Source: Meloidogyne chitwoodi (Eukaryota > Nematoda > Chromadorea > Rhabditida > Meloidogynidae). Taken from it: 64,000 nt of DNA. Below the pieces are notes generated by a model that had not been told where the DNA came from, made no database searches, and worked only from the letters and a program-made list of their open reading frames with translations. The stretch lies in NCBI GenBank assembly GCA_015183035.1, contig JACZZP010000009.1, positions 2,294,001 to 2,358,000 of the forward strand, in the 5' to 3' direction. A program made the position numbers and the translations under genes. Of the stretch, positions 48,393 through 57,725 are shown piece after piece (position 1 is the first letter of the stretch; each line of letters starts with the position of its first letter).

Positions 48393-48927
48393 AGAAGGGG
48401 ATTATTACCTTATTTGAATATTTTCTTTGTATTCCTTTTAGTTCAATTTCTTTTTTATTTTCTGTTATATTTCGAAGATTGACAAATTTTCTAAGTTGAT
48501 AAGCTAAAGCTGATGCTATAAGTAAGAACCATAGAGCAACCAGTGATACACAGTAAATAGTTTGTGCAATTGATGTTTCAGATGAAGGGAATTCTTTGCA
48601 CGGCGATGGAAATTGTACATTATTTACATGTTCCATTGCCCAGAAATCGAGGATTGTGATATTTTTTTCAGGGTTATATGATGTAGCAAGCCCAATGCTA
48701 TTTTGAACTCTTTCAGAAATTTTTGGGAATGTAGTAGAAGTTTGAATAATTTCTTTCGGGCTAGGAGGAATTGTCTTATTATAACCAATAAATTCTTTCA
48801 ATTTTTCTGTATATTCAGGATTCTCAGATTCTTTAGAAATAACAAATGATTGGGATAATTTATACAAGAAGAAAAATAGTACAACACTAATTAAACAAAA
48901 TTCGATTTTAATAGTAATGTAGCACAT
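48334..48927 (-). CDS. Two-transmembrane protein, unknown
   Basis: 197 residues. A first hydrophobic helix spans residues 8-30 and a second about 122-144. The loop between them has two N-glycosylation sequons (NKT 50-52, NIT 89-91) and a Cys just before TM2. The C-terminal 50 residues are charged. This suggests both ends in the cytoplasm and an outside or lumenal loop (inference). It lies between the major capsid and protease genes. It is far too small for the large fusogens reported in some nematode Mavericks and shows no fusion-peptide-like feature. It could be a membrane or egress factor of the virion. Confidence 0.7.
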   Translation of the reverse strand: MCYITIKIEFCLISVVLFFFLYKLSQSFVISKESENPEYTEKLKEFIGYNKTIPPSPKEIIQTSTTFPKISERVQNSIGLATSYNPEKNITILDFWAMEHVNNVQFPSPCKEFPSSETSIAQTIYCVSLVALWFLLIASALAYQLRKFVNLRNITENKKEIELKGIQRKYSNKVIIPFFDENGHFTNRENFGSKSDN

Positions 48928-48989
48928 AATATGAGCAAAATTAAGTAAATGATTTTTAAAATAAATGAAAATGAAAAATTTACGAGTAT

Positions 48990-50333
48990 TTATACTGAAA
49001 TATCTGTCGTTATAGTTCTATTCCTATCTAACATCAATAATGAATCAATTTCTCCCATTGCTATTAAGACAATCCCTCCACTTGGAACTGGTTCATTGAA
49101 GGTCAATTTTACACTTGTAGTACCATTTTTTATTAAATCGAACACTTCTGGTCCATTATCCTCTTGACTATTTGTAAGATTGAAAACAAAAAAGCAAAAT
49201 CCTGCGTTGGCATATCTAAACATAGATATGCCATTGCTTTCAGGTGTTCCTGCATATCCAATCGCTTCTTGCATGTCATGATATGCCCGCGCATACTTTC
49301 CGTTTGGAAAATCAAGGGAGTAAGGTGTTGTGGGATAAGTAACTCCTCCTGTTGTTATAGAAATATCTCTCAAATTAAAGTGACGAAAATAGAATGGTAC
49401 ATATTTTTGATGACCGACAAAGCTTCTATTATCAATCATTCCTAATATTATTCTTCTTGGGACTTGGTCCATCCATAAATTTGCGTTAAACTCCGTTCGG
49501 TGTTCGCTTATAAATAATGATTTTAATGAAGTTTTTCTCATAGGGTAGCGTGCTGGTTTTAATTCTAACTTTTTTGAAATATCGAAGGCTAGACTGTCCA
49601 TTAGTTCAATTTTCTTAACATAAAGCTTGCATGACTGGATTTCCAAGTGATATGTAGGCGCAGTATCCCATGGAGCGCTTATCAAAAATTTGGACTCGTT
49701 AGGTAATAATTCAATGTCCACTTCACATTGATTAACTAAATATCGCGGTTGATTGCAAATATCAATATCTAATTTGGCCATAAATTGAGCACTTTTAGGT
49801 TTTCCATCCTCGAAAAATAATCTCTTCCTTGATTTATAGCCATAATTAGTTTCAATTACTCCTGCAGCAGTTTGAGTATCTCCATCGTCGTAATATCCTG
49901 CTACAGAGAGATATGAATTTTTTACACTTTGCGGATAAGTGAGCTCATAATCGAAAATACTTTTATAAGCCATAAGAGAATTTCCTTCAAATACTTGGGT
50001 ACCATTTATACTCATTCGACAATTTTTCCAAATTGTGTGTCCAATGAGCTGACATATACCTACATTATCATCTTTATCTATATCAACGAGCTTTCCGTCC
50101 TTTTCTTTTTTTATTCTTAGTTCAGTAAAAATATAACATTTGGCCAAATCAATATAATTTGTTGTTGCGTGAATTTTAAAATGAAACGGGGTAATATTTA
50201 CAGGGTTAAGAGTGAGTAGTTCAATGAAAGATGAGCTGCTAATACTAACATTTGTACTGGGAGTTTCGAAAAAAGAGAGTGCATTAGTTATTGCATTTCC
50301 AGAATCACGATCAATTTTTTGATGAATGGACAT
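48990..50333 (-). CDS. MCP: Double-jelly-roll major capsid protein
   Basis: 447 residues, normal length for Polinton hexon-like proteins. Recognisable family stretches are FELLTLNPV-like SFIELLTLNPVN near the start, IGHTIWKNCRMSINGTQVFE, YKSIFDYELTYPQ, RKRLFFEDGK, QVPRRIILGMIDN and FPNGKYARAYHDMQEAIG. Trimers of this fold build the icosahedral shell. No breaks are present. It is second in the - strand virion operon-like block, 81 bp after the pX-like gene and 62 bp before the membrane protein. Confidence 0.95.
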   Translation of the reverse strand: MSIHQKIDRDSGNAITNALSFFETPSTNVSISSSSFIELLTLNPVNITPFHFKIHATTNYIDLAKCYIFTELRIKKEKDGKLVDIDKDDNVGICQLIGHTIWKNCRMSINGTQVFEGNSLMAYKSIFDYELTYPQSVKNSYLSVAGYYDDGDTQTAAGVIETNYGYKSRKRLFFEDGKPKSAQFMAKLDIDICNQPRYLVNQCEVDIELLPNESKFLISAPWDTAPTYHLEIQSCKLYVKKIELMDSLAFDISKKLELKPARYPMRKTSLKSLFISEHRTEFNANLWMDQVPRRIILGMIDNRSFVGHQKYVPFYFRHFNLRDISITTGGVTYPTTPYSLDFPNGKYARAYHDMQEAIGYAGTPESNGISMFRYANAGFCFFVFNLTNSQEDNGPEVFDLIKNGTTSVKLTFNEPVPSGGIVLIAMGEIDSLLMLDRNRTITTDISV

Positions 50334-50414
50334 TTTTAAATATTTAATAAAGACCGAAGGTATCTATTTTTTGACGTTTCTTTTTTTGAATAAGAGAGGG
50401 TCGTTTTCCAACAA

Positions 50415-50885
50415 TTATTTGATGACTATTTTCTTTTGAAAATGGTGAATTTTCCTTTTGAGGCCTTTTATACTACTTTTTCTAATGCGTAATCCTGTAC
50501 CGAACTGTTTTGGCATCCCTCCTTGCTCAAGAAGTCTATCTAAGCCACGCTTTCCCTCATTTATTACATTCTGCTTCAGATTTAATTGTGGACTTTCTTT
50601 ATCTGATTGGACATTTTCTGCATTCTCTAATATTCTCCCCCCAGTTGCTAAAGCCTCTTTAGCAACCGCTGTGCCCGCGCGTTTTGCATAAGGTAAAAGA
50701 AAGCGCCAAAAATGTCTGAGTACATCTCCGACACCACCTCCTGTTTGTCTACCGTATCCTCGTTGATAAGGAGCAAGTCCCCGGAAATAATGTATAGGCT
50801 CATTGGAGCCTTCCCCTATCTGATTAATAGAAATGTGATAATCATCATATCCAACTGTTCTGGTGTCGAATGGAATATGAACCAT
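50415..50885 (-). CDS. pX-like minor virion protein
   Basis: 156 residues. The core (HYFRGLAPYQRGYG, then GGGVGDVLRHFWRFLLPYAKRAG, then AVAKEALATGGRIL) is the Tyr/Gly-rich plus amphipathic-helix arrangement of the small protein that precedes the major capsid gene in many Polintons and adintoviruses, compared with adenovirus core or membrane-lytic proteins. The C-terminus is strongly basic. It probably binds DNA or helps membrane penetration (inference from family). Confidence 0.8.
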   Translation of the reverse strand: MVHIPFDTRTVGYDDYHISINQIGEGSNEPIHYFRGLAPYQRGYGRQTGGGVGDVLRHFWRFLLPYAKRAGTAVAKEALATGGRILENAENVQSDKESPQLNLKQNVINEGKRGLDRLLEQGGMPKQFGTGLRIRKSSIKGLKRKIHHFQKKIVIK

Positions 50886-50938
50886 GTTATGATAAATCTA
50901 TGATAATTTAATTTAAAAAATGAGCAGAAATTTGAATG

Positions 50939-50946
50939 CTTAAATA
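50939..50946 (-). promoter_or_regulatory. TATA-like box before the - strand virion block
   Basis: On the - strand TATTTAAGC lies about 55 bp before the pX-like ATG, at the usual distance for this element. The match to TATAAA is weak. Confidence 0.35.
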
Positions 50947-51075
50947 GTAGGGTGGAAACGTATCCGTCATAACAACAAACAAATTAGGATTCTAAATTTC
51001 TATATTTAATAAATAAATAAATTTAAAACAAAAGTATTATAAAATCTATTTTTATTTATTTAAAAAAATCTATTC

Positions 51076-51990
51076 TCATAAATTCATATCATTTGATGTT
51101 CCTTCTCCAGATTGTTTACAGACTTGTCTTCGACGTCTCCTCTCAGCTCCAGAACGAGCCTTTAAAAGATTATAATTTTATTCGTTATTAAAAGTAATAA
51201 ATTCAGGTTAAGAGTAAACATAATTTAAATGTTTAAACGAACTTTTCCAGTTCTTTGTCCCCGGTTCTCCTGGATTATTGATGAAGTACATTCATCCATA
51301 TGGACTGACTCAATCTAAAAATATTTTTAAAAAAGAAAAAGTTTTAAATTTTACGTTAAGAGGATAAATGTCCATCTCTTGGTAGGCAAGTTCATGAACA
51401 ATTTCGATGGTTCCTTGCTGTGAACTATTCCTGACTGTAAAATGAAATTAGAAAAATGATCAATTTAAATATTTACTAGCAGATTTTTTGAATCGTTTTC
51501 TTTTTGATGGTTGCCAATCTGGATCATTTTCATCCTCTTCTGAGAGTTCTGCATCAGTCCATTCGTCGCAGTAAATTGAAGGGGGTGGCGGTAGATCGGC
51601 GGCGGTCAAACTATGGAAAACTGGTGTTGTTGAGTCACGCTCCAAATGTTCAAGCGCCCATTTATTTTTTAGCACGGTACAACCCTTAGGAAAAATAAAA
51701 ATAAATTTAATAAAAATTTAAAAATATATTAATTAATTATAAAAAGTTTAAATTTAATAGTTGTTGAAATATACCTCCAAGTGCGACTCGTCTTCCCAAG
51801 ATAGTGCGTCAAAACCATAATTCTTCCATTTAATTAAATATTGCCGTTGTCTTTGTCCAGTCCTTTCATTTTGCACAATTCTAGATGTTAGAATTGATTG
51901 AACTTCGAATTGGCCTTCATTAATTGGCGTTGTTGTTTGTCTCGGTGGAGTTGAAAGACCATTTCTTGAAGGAGGTCGTAAATTAAACAT
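51076..51990 (-). CDS. Spliced five-exon chromodomain protein
   Basis: I join five exons: 51990-51775, 51684-51477, 51434-51355, 51314-51243 and 51159-51076. All four introns have GT...AG ends (90, 42, 40 and 83 bp). The phases agree throughout, giving 219 codons plus a stop. The donor of intron 4 (AAAA/GTTCGT) is weak. Residues about 27-85 are a chromodomain: FEVQSILTSRI, then YLIKWKNYGFDALSWEDESHLEG. The last strand and helix are completed only by splicing exon 1 to exon 2, which supports that junction. Then follow an acidic stretch (ELSEEDENDPDW), a basic stretch (KRKRFKK) and an Arg-rich end (AERRRRRQVC). It resembles an HP1/Polycomb-type reader without a second domain. It is separate from the integrase chromodomain. 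It probably acts in host nuclear chromatin (inference). Introns suggest capture from a host gene. Confidence 0.72.
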
Positions 51991-52057
51991 TATTATCTTT
52001 AAAATTGATAAAAAATTAAAAATAAAAAGATTTTTAAATTCAAAAAATTATGAAATG

Positions 52058-52064
52058 TTATATA
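52058..52064 (-). promoter_or_regulatory. TATA-like box of the chromodomain gene
   Basis: TATATAA on the - strand lies about 70 bp before the ATG at 51990, the spacing seen for other genes of the element. Confidence 0.4.
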
Positions 52065-52163
52065 ATGATAAATTTTAGAAAAATGGTAAAATGCAAAATA
52101 TTTAAAAATGAACTATGAAATGAGTGAAAATTAAGAGGCATAAAGTAACCAGACCAATCAGAA

Positions 52164-52491
52164 ATCAAGTATCCAGGCCAAAGCCGGTCCCTGAAGTCAA
52201 GTATCCAGGCCAAAGCCGGTCCCTGAAGTCAAGTATCCAGGCCAAAGCCGGTCCCTGAAGTCAAGTATCCAGGCCAAAGCCGGTCCCTGAAGTCAAGTAT
52301 CCAGGCCAAAGCCGGTCCCTGAAGTCAAGTATCCAGGCCAAAGCCGGTCCCTGAAGTCAAGTATCCAGGCCAAAGCCGGTCCCTGAAGTCAAGTATCCAG
52401 GCCAAAGCCGGTCTCTGAAGTCAAGTATCCAGGCCAAAGCCGGTCCCTGAAGTCAAGTTTCCAGGCCAAAGCCGATCCCTGAAATCAAGGT
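52164..52491. repeat. 32-bp minisatellite, ten copies
   Basis: Ten tandem copies of a 32-bp unit (CCAGGCCAAAGCCGGTCCCT, then GAAGTCAAGTAT) start at 52173, 52205 and so on to 52461. They are nearly identical; only the eighth and the last unit carry changes. The unit is GC-rich in an AT-rich element. It lies between the chromodomain gene and the right TIR. It could act as an insulator, a packaging or replication signal, or a protein-binding array (inference); it does not look coding. Confidence 0.93.
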
Positions 52492-52945
52492 AGGGCCCCC
52501 AAACTAAATTTAAAATTTAAATATTTTATTAAAAATGGGAACTTAGGAAAGGAAAAATTAACCAATCTATATATAAAAGGAATGTTTGTTTGTTTTGTTT
52601 GTCCTTTTATAGACAAATGTTTGAGGGGAAGTGAAAATAAATATTTAAAATAAAATAAATAAAACAAATTTAAATTAAAAATAAATAAAGATAAAATTAA
52701 AAATAAATAAAATTAATATTTAAATTAAAAATAAATAATAAAATAAATATTAAAATAAATAATAAAATAAATAGTAAATTAAAATAAATAAAAATAAAAA
52801 TAAATAATTTAAATAAATAAAAAAAATATAAATAAAAAATATAAATGAAAATAAATGAAAAAAGTTCCATTTATATATTGAAGTCGATGTCGTTTATTCA
52901 ATAATTTTTTATTGCACTTTTTGACTTTTGCCGCCGATTTTTCTG
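52492..52945. other. Low-complexity AT-rich spacer inside the right TIR
   Basis: 454 bp dominated by AAATAAATAAAAT-type low-complexity sequence. No gene is visible. Confidence 0.6.
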
Positions 52946-53937
52946 TTTTTATTCACGAATCAAGATAAGATCTGGAAAAGAAAATTTAAATAAAAAACGG
53001 AATTTTTTTATTTTATTCACGCTTTTATCTGATCAAGGTCAAGCGCTAAAAAATGCCACCGCGCGCGAAAAATAATTCAAAAAATAAATGTAGAACCCAA
53101 AAGATCACCCATAATAATATCACTTGGTATTTTAAAAATTTGATCATTTAAACATTTGGCATTTTGACTTTTTGATATTATGTAAGTTTGATATTTTGAA
53201 ATGGTAATAATATAAGGAATGTTGGTATAATCCAAAAAGAGCTTATTTTCTTATCCCTCCCAAGATCAAAAAATCATTTTTTTATTTTTAATGATTTTCG
53301 ACTTTTTTATCTCCTCCCCTATCTTTAATAATAATTTATTTTTTAATTTAATTTTTATTTAATTTTAATTAATTTATTTAAATGTATACTGTATTATTCC
53401 TAGATCATTCGCACGCGAAAAATAGTTTTTAAAAAATAACTGGAATCCAAAAAATATCTGGAACCCAGAAAGATCAATTATATTGGGGGAGGGGTAGATC
53501 CAGAGAATTAATCAAATTATCAATCAATCATTACCCTGTCAATCATTTATGATAGGTACATATGTACCTATCAATCAAATCATTTAAAGGTCTTGATTTC
53601 CTCTTAAAATTATCCATTAGGTATTGGCTTCCCTTTGATTTTGGTTTTTTTTCTCATCCAAAATGTCCGAATCGTCCTTTAGGTCTTGGCTTCCCTTTGA
53701 TTTTGGTTTTTTTCTCATCCAAAATGTCCGAATCGTCCTTTAGGTATTGGCTTCTCTTTAATTTTGCCGCTTTTCCTCTCCAATTTGTCCGAAACCTTTT
53801 CAAGGTCGGACAAATTGGTGGTTTTTCACACGAAATCCTCCAATAGGTCTTGGCTTCCCTTTGATCTTTACCGCTTTTACTCCTCCGATTTGTCCGAAAC
53901 CTTTTCAAGGTCGGACAAATTGGGGGGGTTCACTACT
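52946..53937 (-). repeat. Right terminal inverted repeat of copy 1 (992 bp)
   Basis: Reverse complement of 34251-35242, with the same length and internal hairpins, palindrome (53550-53573) and sub-repeats. It ends GGTTCACTACT and is followed at once by the target duplication TGAGTA. It also holds the TCAAGGTCA motif at 53033-53041. Confidence 0.95.
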
Positions 53938-53943
53938 TGAGTA
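53938..53943. repeat. Right 6-bp target site duplication of copy 1
   Basis: TGAGTA, identical to 34245-34250, and continuous with the satellite unit that follows. Confidence 0.93.
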
Positions 53944-55377
53944 TAATAGAAATAAATCCTCATCACTGTTATAAGTACAAAAAATATTAAATTGGTGGAA
54001 TACAATATATGAGTATAATAGAAATAAATCTTCATCACTGTTATAAGTACAAAAAATATTAAATTGGTGGAATACAATATATGAGTATAATAGAAATAAA
54101 TCCTCATCACTGTTATAAGTACAAAAAATATTAAATTGGTGGAATACAATATATGAGTATAATAGAAATAAATCCTCATCACTGTTATAATTACAAAAAA
54201 TATTAAATTGGTGGAATACAATATATGAGTATAATAGAAATAAATCTTCATCACTGTTATAAGTACAAAAAATATTAAATTGGTGGAATACAATATATGA
54301 GTATAATAGAAATAAATCCTCATCACTGTTATAAGTACAAAAAATATTAAATTGGTGGAATACAATATATGAGTATAATATAAATAAATCCTCATCACTG
54401 TTATAAGTACAAAAAATATTAAATTGGTGGAATACAATATATGAGTATAATAGAAATAAATTCTCATCACTGTTATAAGTACAAAAAATATTAAATTGGT
54501 GGAATACAATATATGAGTATAATAGAAATAAATCCTCTTCACTGTTATAAGTACAAAAAATATTAAATTGGTGGAATACAATATATGAGTATAATAGAAA
54601 TAAATCCTCATCACTGTTATAAGTACAAAAAATATTAAATTGGTGGAATACAATATATGAGTATAATAGAAATAAATTCCTCATTCACTGTTATAATTAC
54701 AAAAAATATTAAATTGGTGGAATACAATATATGAGTATAATAGAAATAAATCTTCATCACTGTTATAAGTACAAAAAATATTAAATTGGTGGAATACAAT
54801 ATATGAGTATAATAGAAATAAATCTCATCACTGTTATAAGTACAAAAAATATTAAATTGGTGGAATACAATATATGAGTATAATAGAAATAAATCCTTCA
54901 TCACTGCTATAAGTACAAAAAATATTAAATTGGTGGAATACAATATATGAGTATAACAGAAATAAATCCTCATCACTGTTATAAGTACAAAAAATATTAA
55001 ATTGGTGGAATACAATATATGAGTATAATAGAAATAAATCTTCATCACTGTTATAAGTACAAAAAATATTAAATTGGTGGAATACAATATATGAGTATAA
55101 TAGAAATAAATCCTCATCACTGTTATAAGTACAAAAAATATTAAATTGGTGGAATACAATATATGAGTATAATAGAAATAAATCTTCATCACTGTTATAA
55201 GTACAAAAAATATTAAATTGGTGGAATACAATATATGAGTATAATAGAAATAAATCCTCATCACTGTTATAAGTACAAAAAATATTAAATTGGTGGAATA
55301 CAATATATGAGTAATAGAAATAAATCTTCATCACTGTTATAAGTACAAAAAATATTAAATTGGTGGAATACAATATA

Positions 55378-55383
55378 TGAGTA
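55378..55383. repeat. Left 6-bp target site duplication of copy 2
   Basis: TGAGTA, the same six satellite bases used by copy 1. The matching right copy lies outside the window. Confidence 0.8.
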
Positions 55384-56372
55384 AGTAGTGAACCCCCCCA
55401 ATTTGTCCGACCTTGAAAAGGTTCGGACAAATCGGAGGAGTAAAAGCGGTAAAGATCAAAGGGAAGCCAAGACCTATTGGAAGATTTCGTGTGAAAAACC
55501 ACCAATTTGTCCGACCTTGAAAGGTTTCGGACAAATTGGAGAGGAAAGCGGCAAAATTAAAGAGAAGCCAATACCTAAAGGACGATTCGGACATTTTGGA
55601 TGAGAAAAAAACCAAAATCAAAGGGAAGCCAAGACCTAAAGGACGATTCGGACATTTTGGATGAGAAAAAAACCAAAATCAAAGGGAAGCCAATACCTAA
55701 TGGATAATTTTAAGAGGAAATCAAGACCTTTTGAATGATTTGATTGATAGGTACATATGTACCTATCATAAATGATTGACAGGGTAATGATTGATTGATA
55801 ATTTGATTAATTCTCTGGATCTACCCCTCCCCCAATATAATTGATCTTTCTGGGTTCCAGATATTTTTTGGATTCCAGTTATTTTTTAAAAACTATTTTT
55901 CGCGTGCGAATGATCTAGGAATAATACAGTATACATTTAAATAAATTAATTAAAATTAAATAAAAATTAAATTAAAAAATAAATTATTATTAAAGATAGG
56001 GGAGGAGATAAAAAAGTCGAAAATCATTAAAAATAAAAAAATGATTTTTTGATCTTGGGAGGGATAAGAAAATAAGCTCTTTTTGGATTATACCAACATT
56101 CCTTATATTATTACCATTTCAAAATATCAAACTTACATAATATCAAAAAGTCAAAATGCCAACTGTTTAAATGATCAAATTTTTAAAATACCAAGTGATA
56201 TTATTATGGGTGATCTTTTGGGTTCTACATTTATTTTTTGAATTATTTTTCGCGCGCGGTGGCATTTTTTAGCGCTTGACCTTGATCAGATAAAAGCGTG
56301 AATAAAATAAAAAAATTCCGTTTTTTATTTAAATTTTCTTTTCCAGATCTTATCTTGATTCGTGAATAAAAA
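55384..56372 (+). repeat. Left terminal inverted repeat of copy 2
   Basis: Same as 34251-35242 with three single-base deletions, in AAAAGGTTTCGG (about 55424), GAAAAGG (about 55521) and GGAAAAGCGG (about 55548). All fall in short homopolymers. The palindrome is at 55745-55768. Confidence 0.9.
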
Positions 56373-56523
56373 TACTTTCTTTTAATTTAAAAATATTTTT
56401 GAAAATTGGGTTTGTGGTGATCTTTTGGGTATTTTCTGTGGTGATCTTCTGGGTGTGCTATAATTTAAAGTATTCTAGAACGACTGACCTTGAACATACC
56501 AATAAATTACTCGAAAGCAGGAG

Positions 56524-56530
56524 TATAAAA
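56524..56530 (+). promoter_or_regulatory. TATA box of PolB, copy 2
   Basis: Same GAGTATAAAAGC context as copy 1, 80 bp before the PolB ATG. The TGACCTTGA motif lies about 40 bp upstream. Confidence 0.65.
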
Positions 56531-56603
56531 GCCGAGGTTTTTTGTCATTCTTTATCATTCTTCCTTCTCAATTAAAAACTTAAAAACTCAATTAAATTTA
56601 AAA

Positions 56604-57698
56604 ATGTCTTTTAATAATTGTCCTCCAGCTAGCAAGCGACCACGCTTCTTTATACAAAATGTGGTACCTCACCTATTTATTCAAGAAGGTTCTGGTACTG
56701 AAAATTTTAATAAATATTATAGACAAATAGATTATGAATCTGACTACAGCAGAAAATTTAAAATGATGAAAACAACTGGAAAATTTATTATTGAAAAAAT
56801 ACCTGAAAATCCAGAGGAATTACTAAGAAAAATAATGAAAGAATGCATGGATAAAACCATCAAAGAATCGAGAAATAAATCAATTGAGCCGGATCATTTA
56901 GGTGCTCTAATTTCTTCAAAATTATTAGACAACGATATATGGATACCAATTAGAAAAATTCAAGAAGATACTATTGAAAACATTTTAACTCGTTTTCAAC
57001 TTGTTTCGCAATCAAAAATAGAAAAAGGATCGCTTCTTGGACAGCCATTTACAATAACTTTTCAGACACTTGGTGTCTCTTCTCTACCAACGAATTCTTC
57101 AATTAGTGGTCGAGCACCACGAGAATCAACAAATTTAAGTATTCGGATAAATGACGCTAGTTTAATAAAAATTAAAAACCAAAACAACTTATGCCTTTTT
57201 TATGCTCTAGAAATAGCTAAAAAATATGCTACAAAAGAATTAGGTGATAGAAGAAAATTTTCCGACTATTTGAATTATGAGCACCGTCAATTGAAGGATG
57301 TTTTTAATCTTCTAAAAGATACAAAAATACCAAATGATCTTCCGGAATATGATGCTGTGAAATTTGTACCCACCATCGTCGACTTTTGGAACAACAAATA
57401 TAAAAATTCAGGATTTAAGTTCAAAGTTTTTGTTTTTGGAAGTGATAGCGAAAAGCCGAAATTTAAATATGGAAGTGATAATTTCAACTTACCAATATCA
57501 ATTTATCACTCAAATAATCATTTTGATGGAATAAGGAATGTTGGAGGGATGTTCGAATCGGGCTTTAAGTATTGTTTTGAATGTGAGAAGTGTTATAGAA
57601 AGGCAAAGGAACATGACACTAGATGTAAAGCACTCTGTCACCTTTGTGGACGAATTGGGAGTGATAGACCATGTTTGGCGACAGGCGACTTTTTTTAA
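56604..57698 (+). CDS. PolB: PolB N-terminal part, copy 2
   Basis: Identical in translation to 35474-36568, including the in-frame TAA after ATGDFF. The shared stop shows that it existed before the two copies separated, or that both are under the same constraint. Confidence 0.85.
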   Translation: MSFNNCPPASKRPRFFIQNVVPHLFIQEGSGTENFNKYYRQIDYESDYSRKFKMMKTTGKFIIEKIPENPEELLRKIMKECMDKTIKESRNKSIEPDHLGALISSKLLDNDIWIPIRKIQEDTIENILTRFQLVSQSKIEKGSLLGQPFTITFQTLGVSSLPTNSSISGRAPRESTNLSIRINDASLIKIKNQNNLCLFYALEIAKKYATKELGDRRKFSDYLNYEHRQLKDVFNLLKDTKIPNDLPEYDAVKFVPTIVDFWNNKYKNSGFKFKVFVFGSDSEKPKFKYGSDNFNLPISIYHSNNHFDGIRNVGGMFESGFKYCFECEKCYRKAKEHDTRCKALCHLCGRIGSDRPCLATGDFF

Positions 57699-57725
57699 AA
57701 ATGTGATGAATGTGGAAAAAAATAT

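Larger units (their letters stand above)
34251..53937. mobile_element. Polinton/Maverick copy 1, complete (19,687 bp)
   Basis: The element is bounded by 992-bp terminal inverted repeats starting AGTAGTGAACCCCCC and by a 6-bp target duplication. It encodes the hallmark Polinton set: family-B DNA polymerase, DDE integrase, adenain-like protease, FtsK/HerA-type packaging ATPase, double-jelly-roll major capsid protein and penton-like minor capsid protein. The length is normal for the family (15-25 kb). Two gene blocks run in opposite directions and converge at 47914/47931. The only clear lesion in the core genes is one in-frame TAA in PolB; the virion genes are all open. It is therefore a young, perhaps recently mobile copy. 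Confidence 0.97.
53938..55383. repeat. 72-bp satellite segment between the two Polintons, about 20 units
   Basis: The same 72-bp unit as the main array. Single-base insertions and deletions are more frequent here (for example near 54675, 54825, 54895 and 55313). A TTCTCATC unit followed by a CCTCTTCAC unit (54461, 54534) mirrors the rare pair at 33472 and 33545 upstream of copy 1. Its distance to the next Polinton is longer by exactly two units (923 against 779 bp). Confidence 0.95.

Noticed and set aside
48334..48927. Fusogen/envelope glycoprotein like those of some nematode Mavericks
   Set aside because: The protein has only 197 residues with two TM helices and lacks a large ectodomain or fusion peptide.
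52485..52667. 60-codon - strand frame next to the minisatellite
   Set aside because: Low-complexity Phe/Leu/Tyr-rich translation of AT-rich DNA; not a plausible gene.
53877..55621. - strand reading frames running from the TIRs into satellite
   Set aside because: They are the same satellite frames extended by chance into the Polinton ends.
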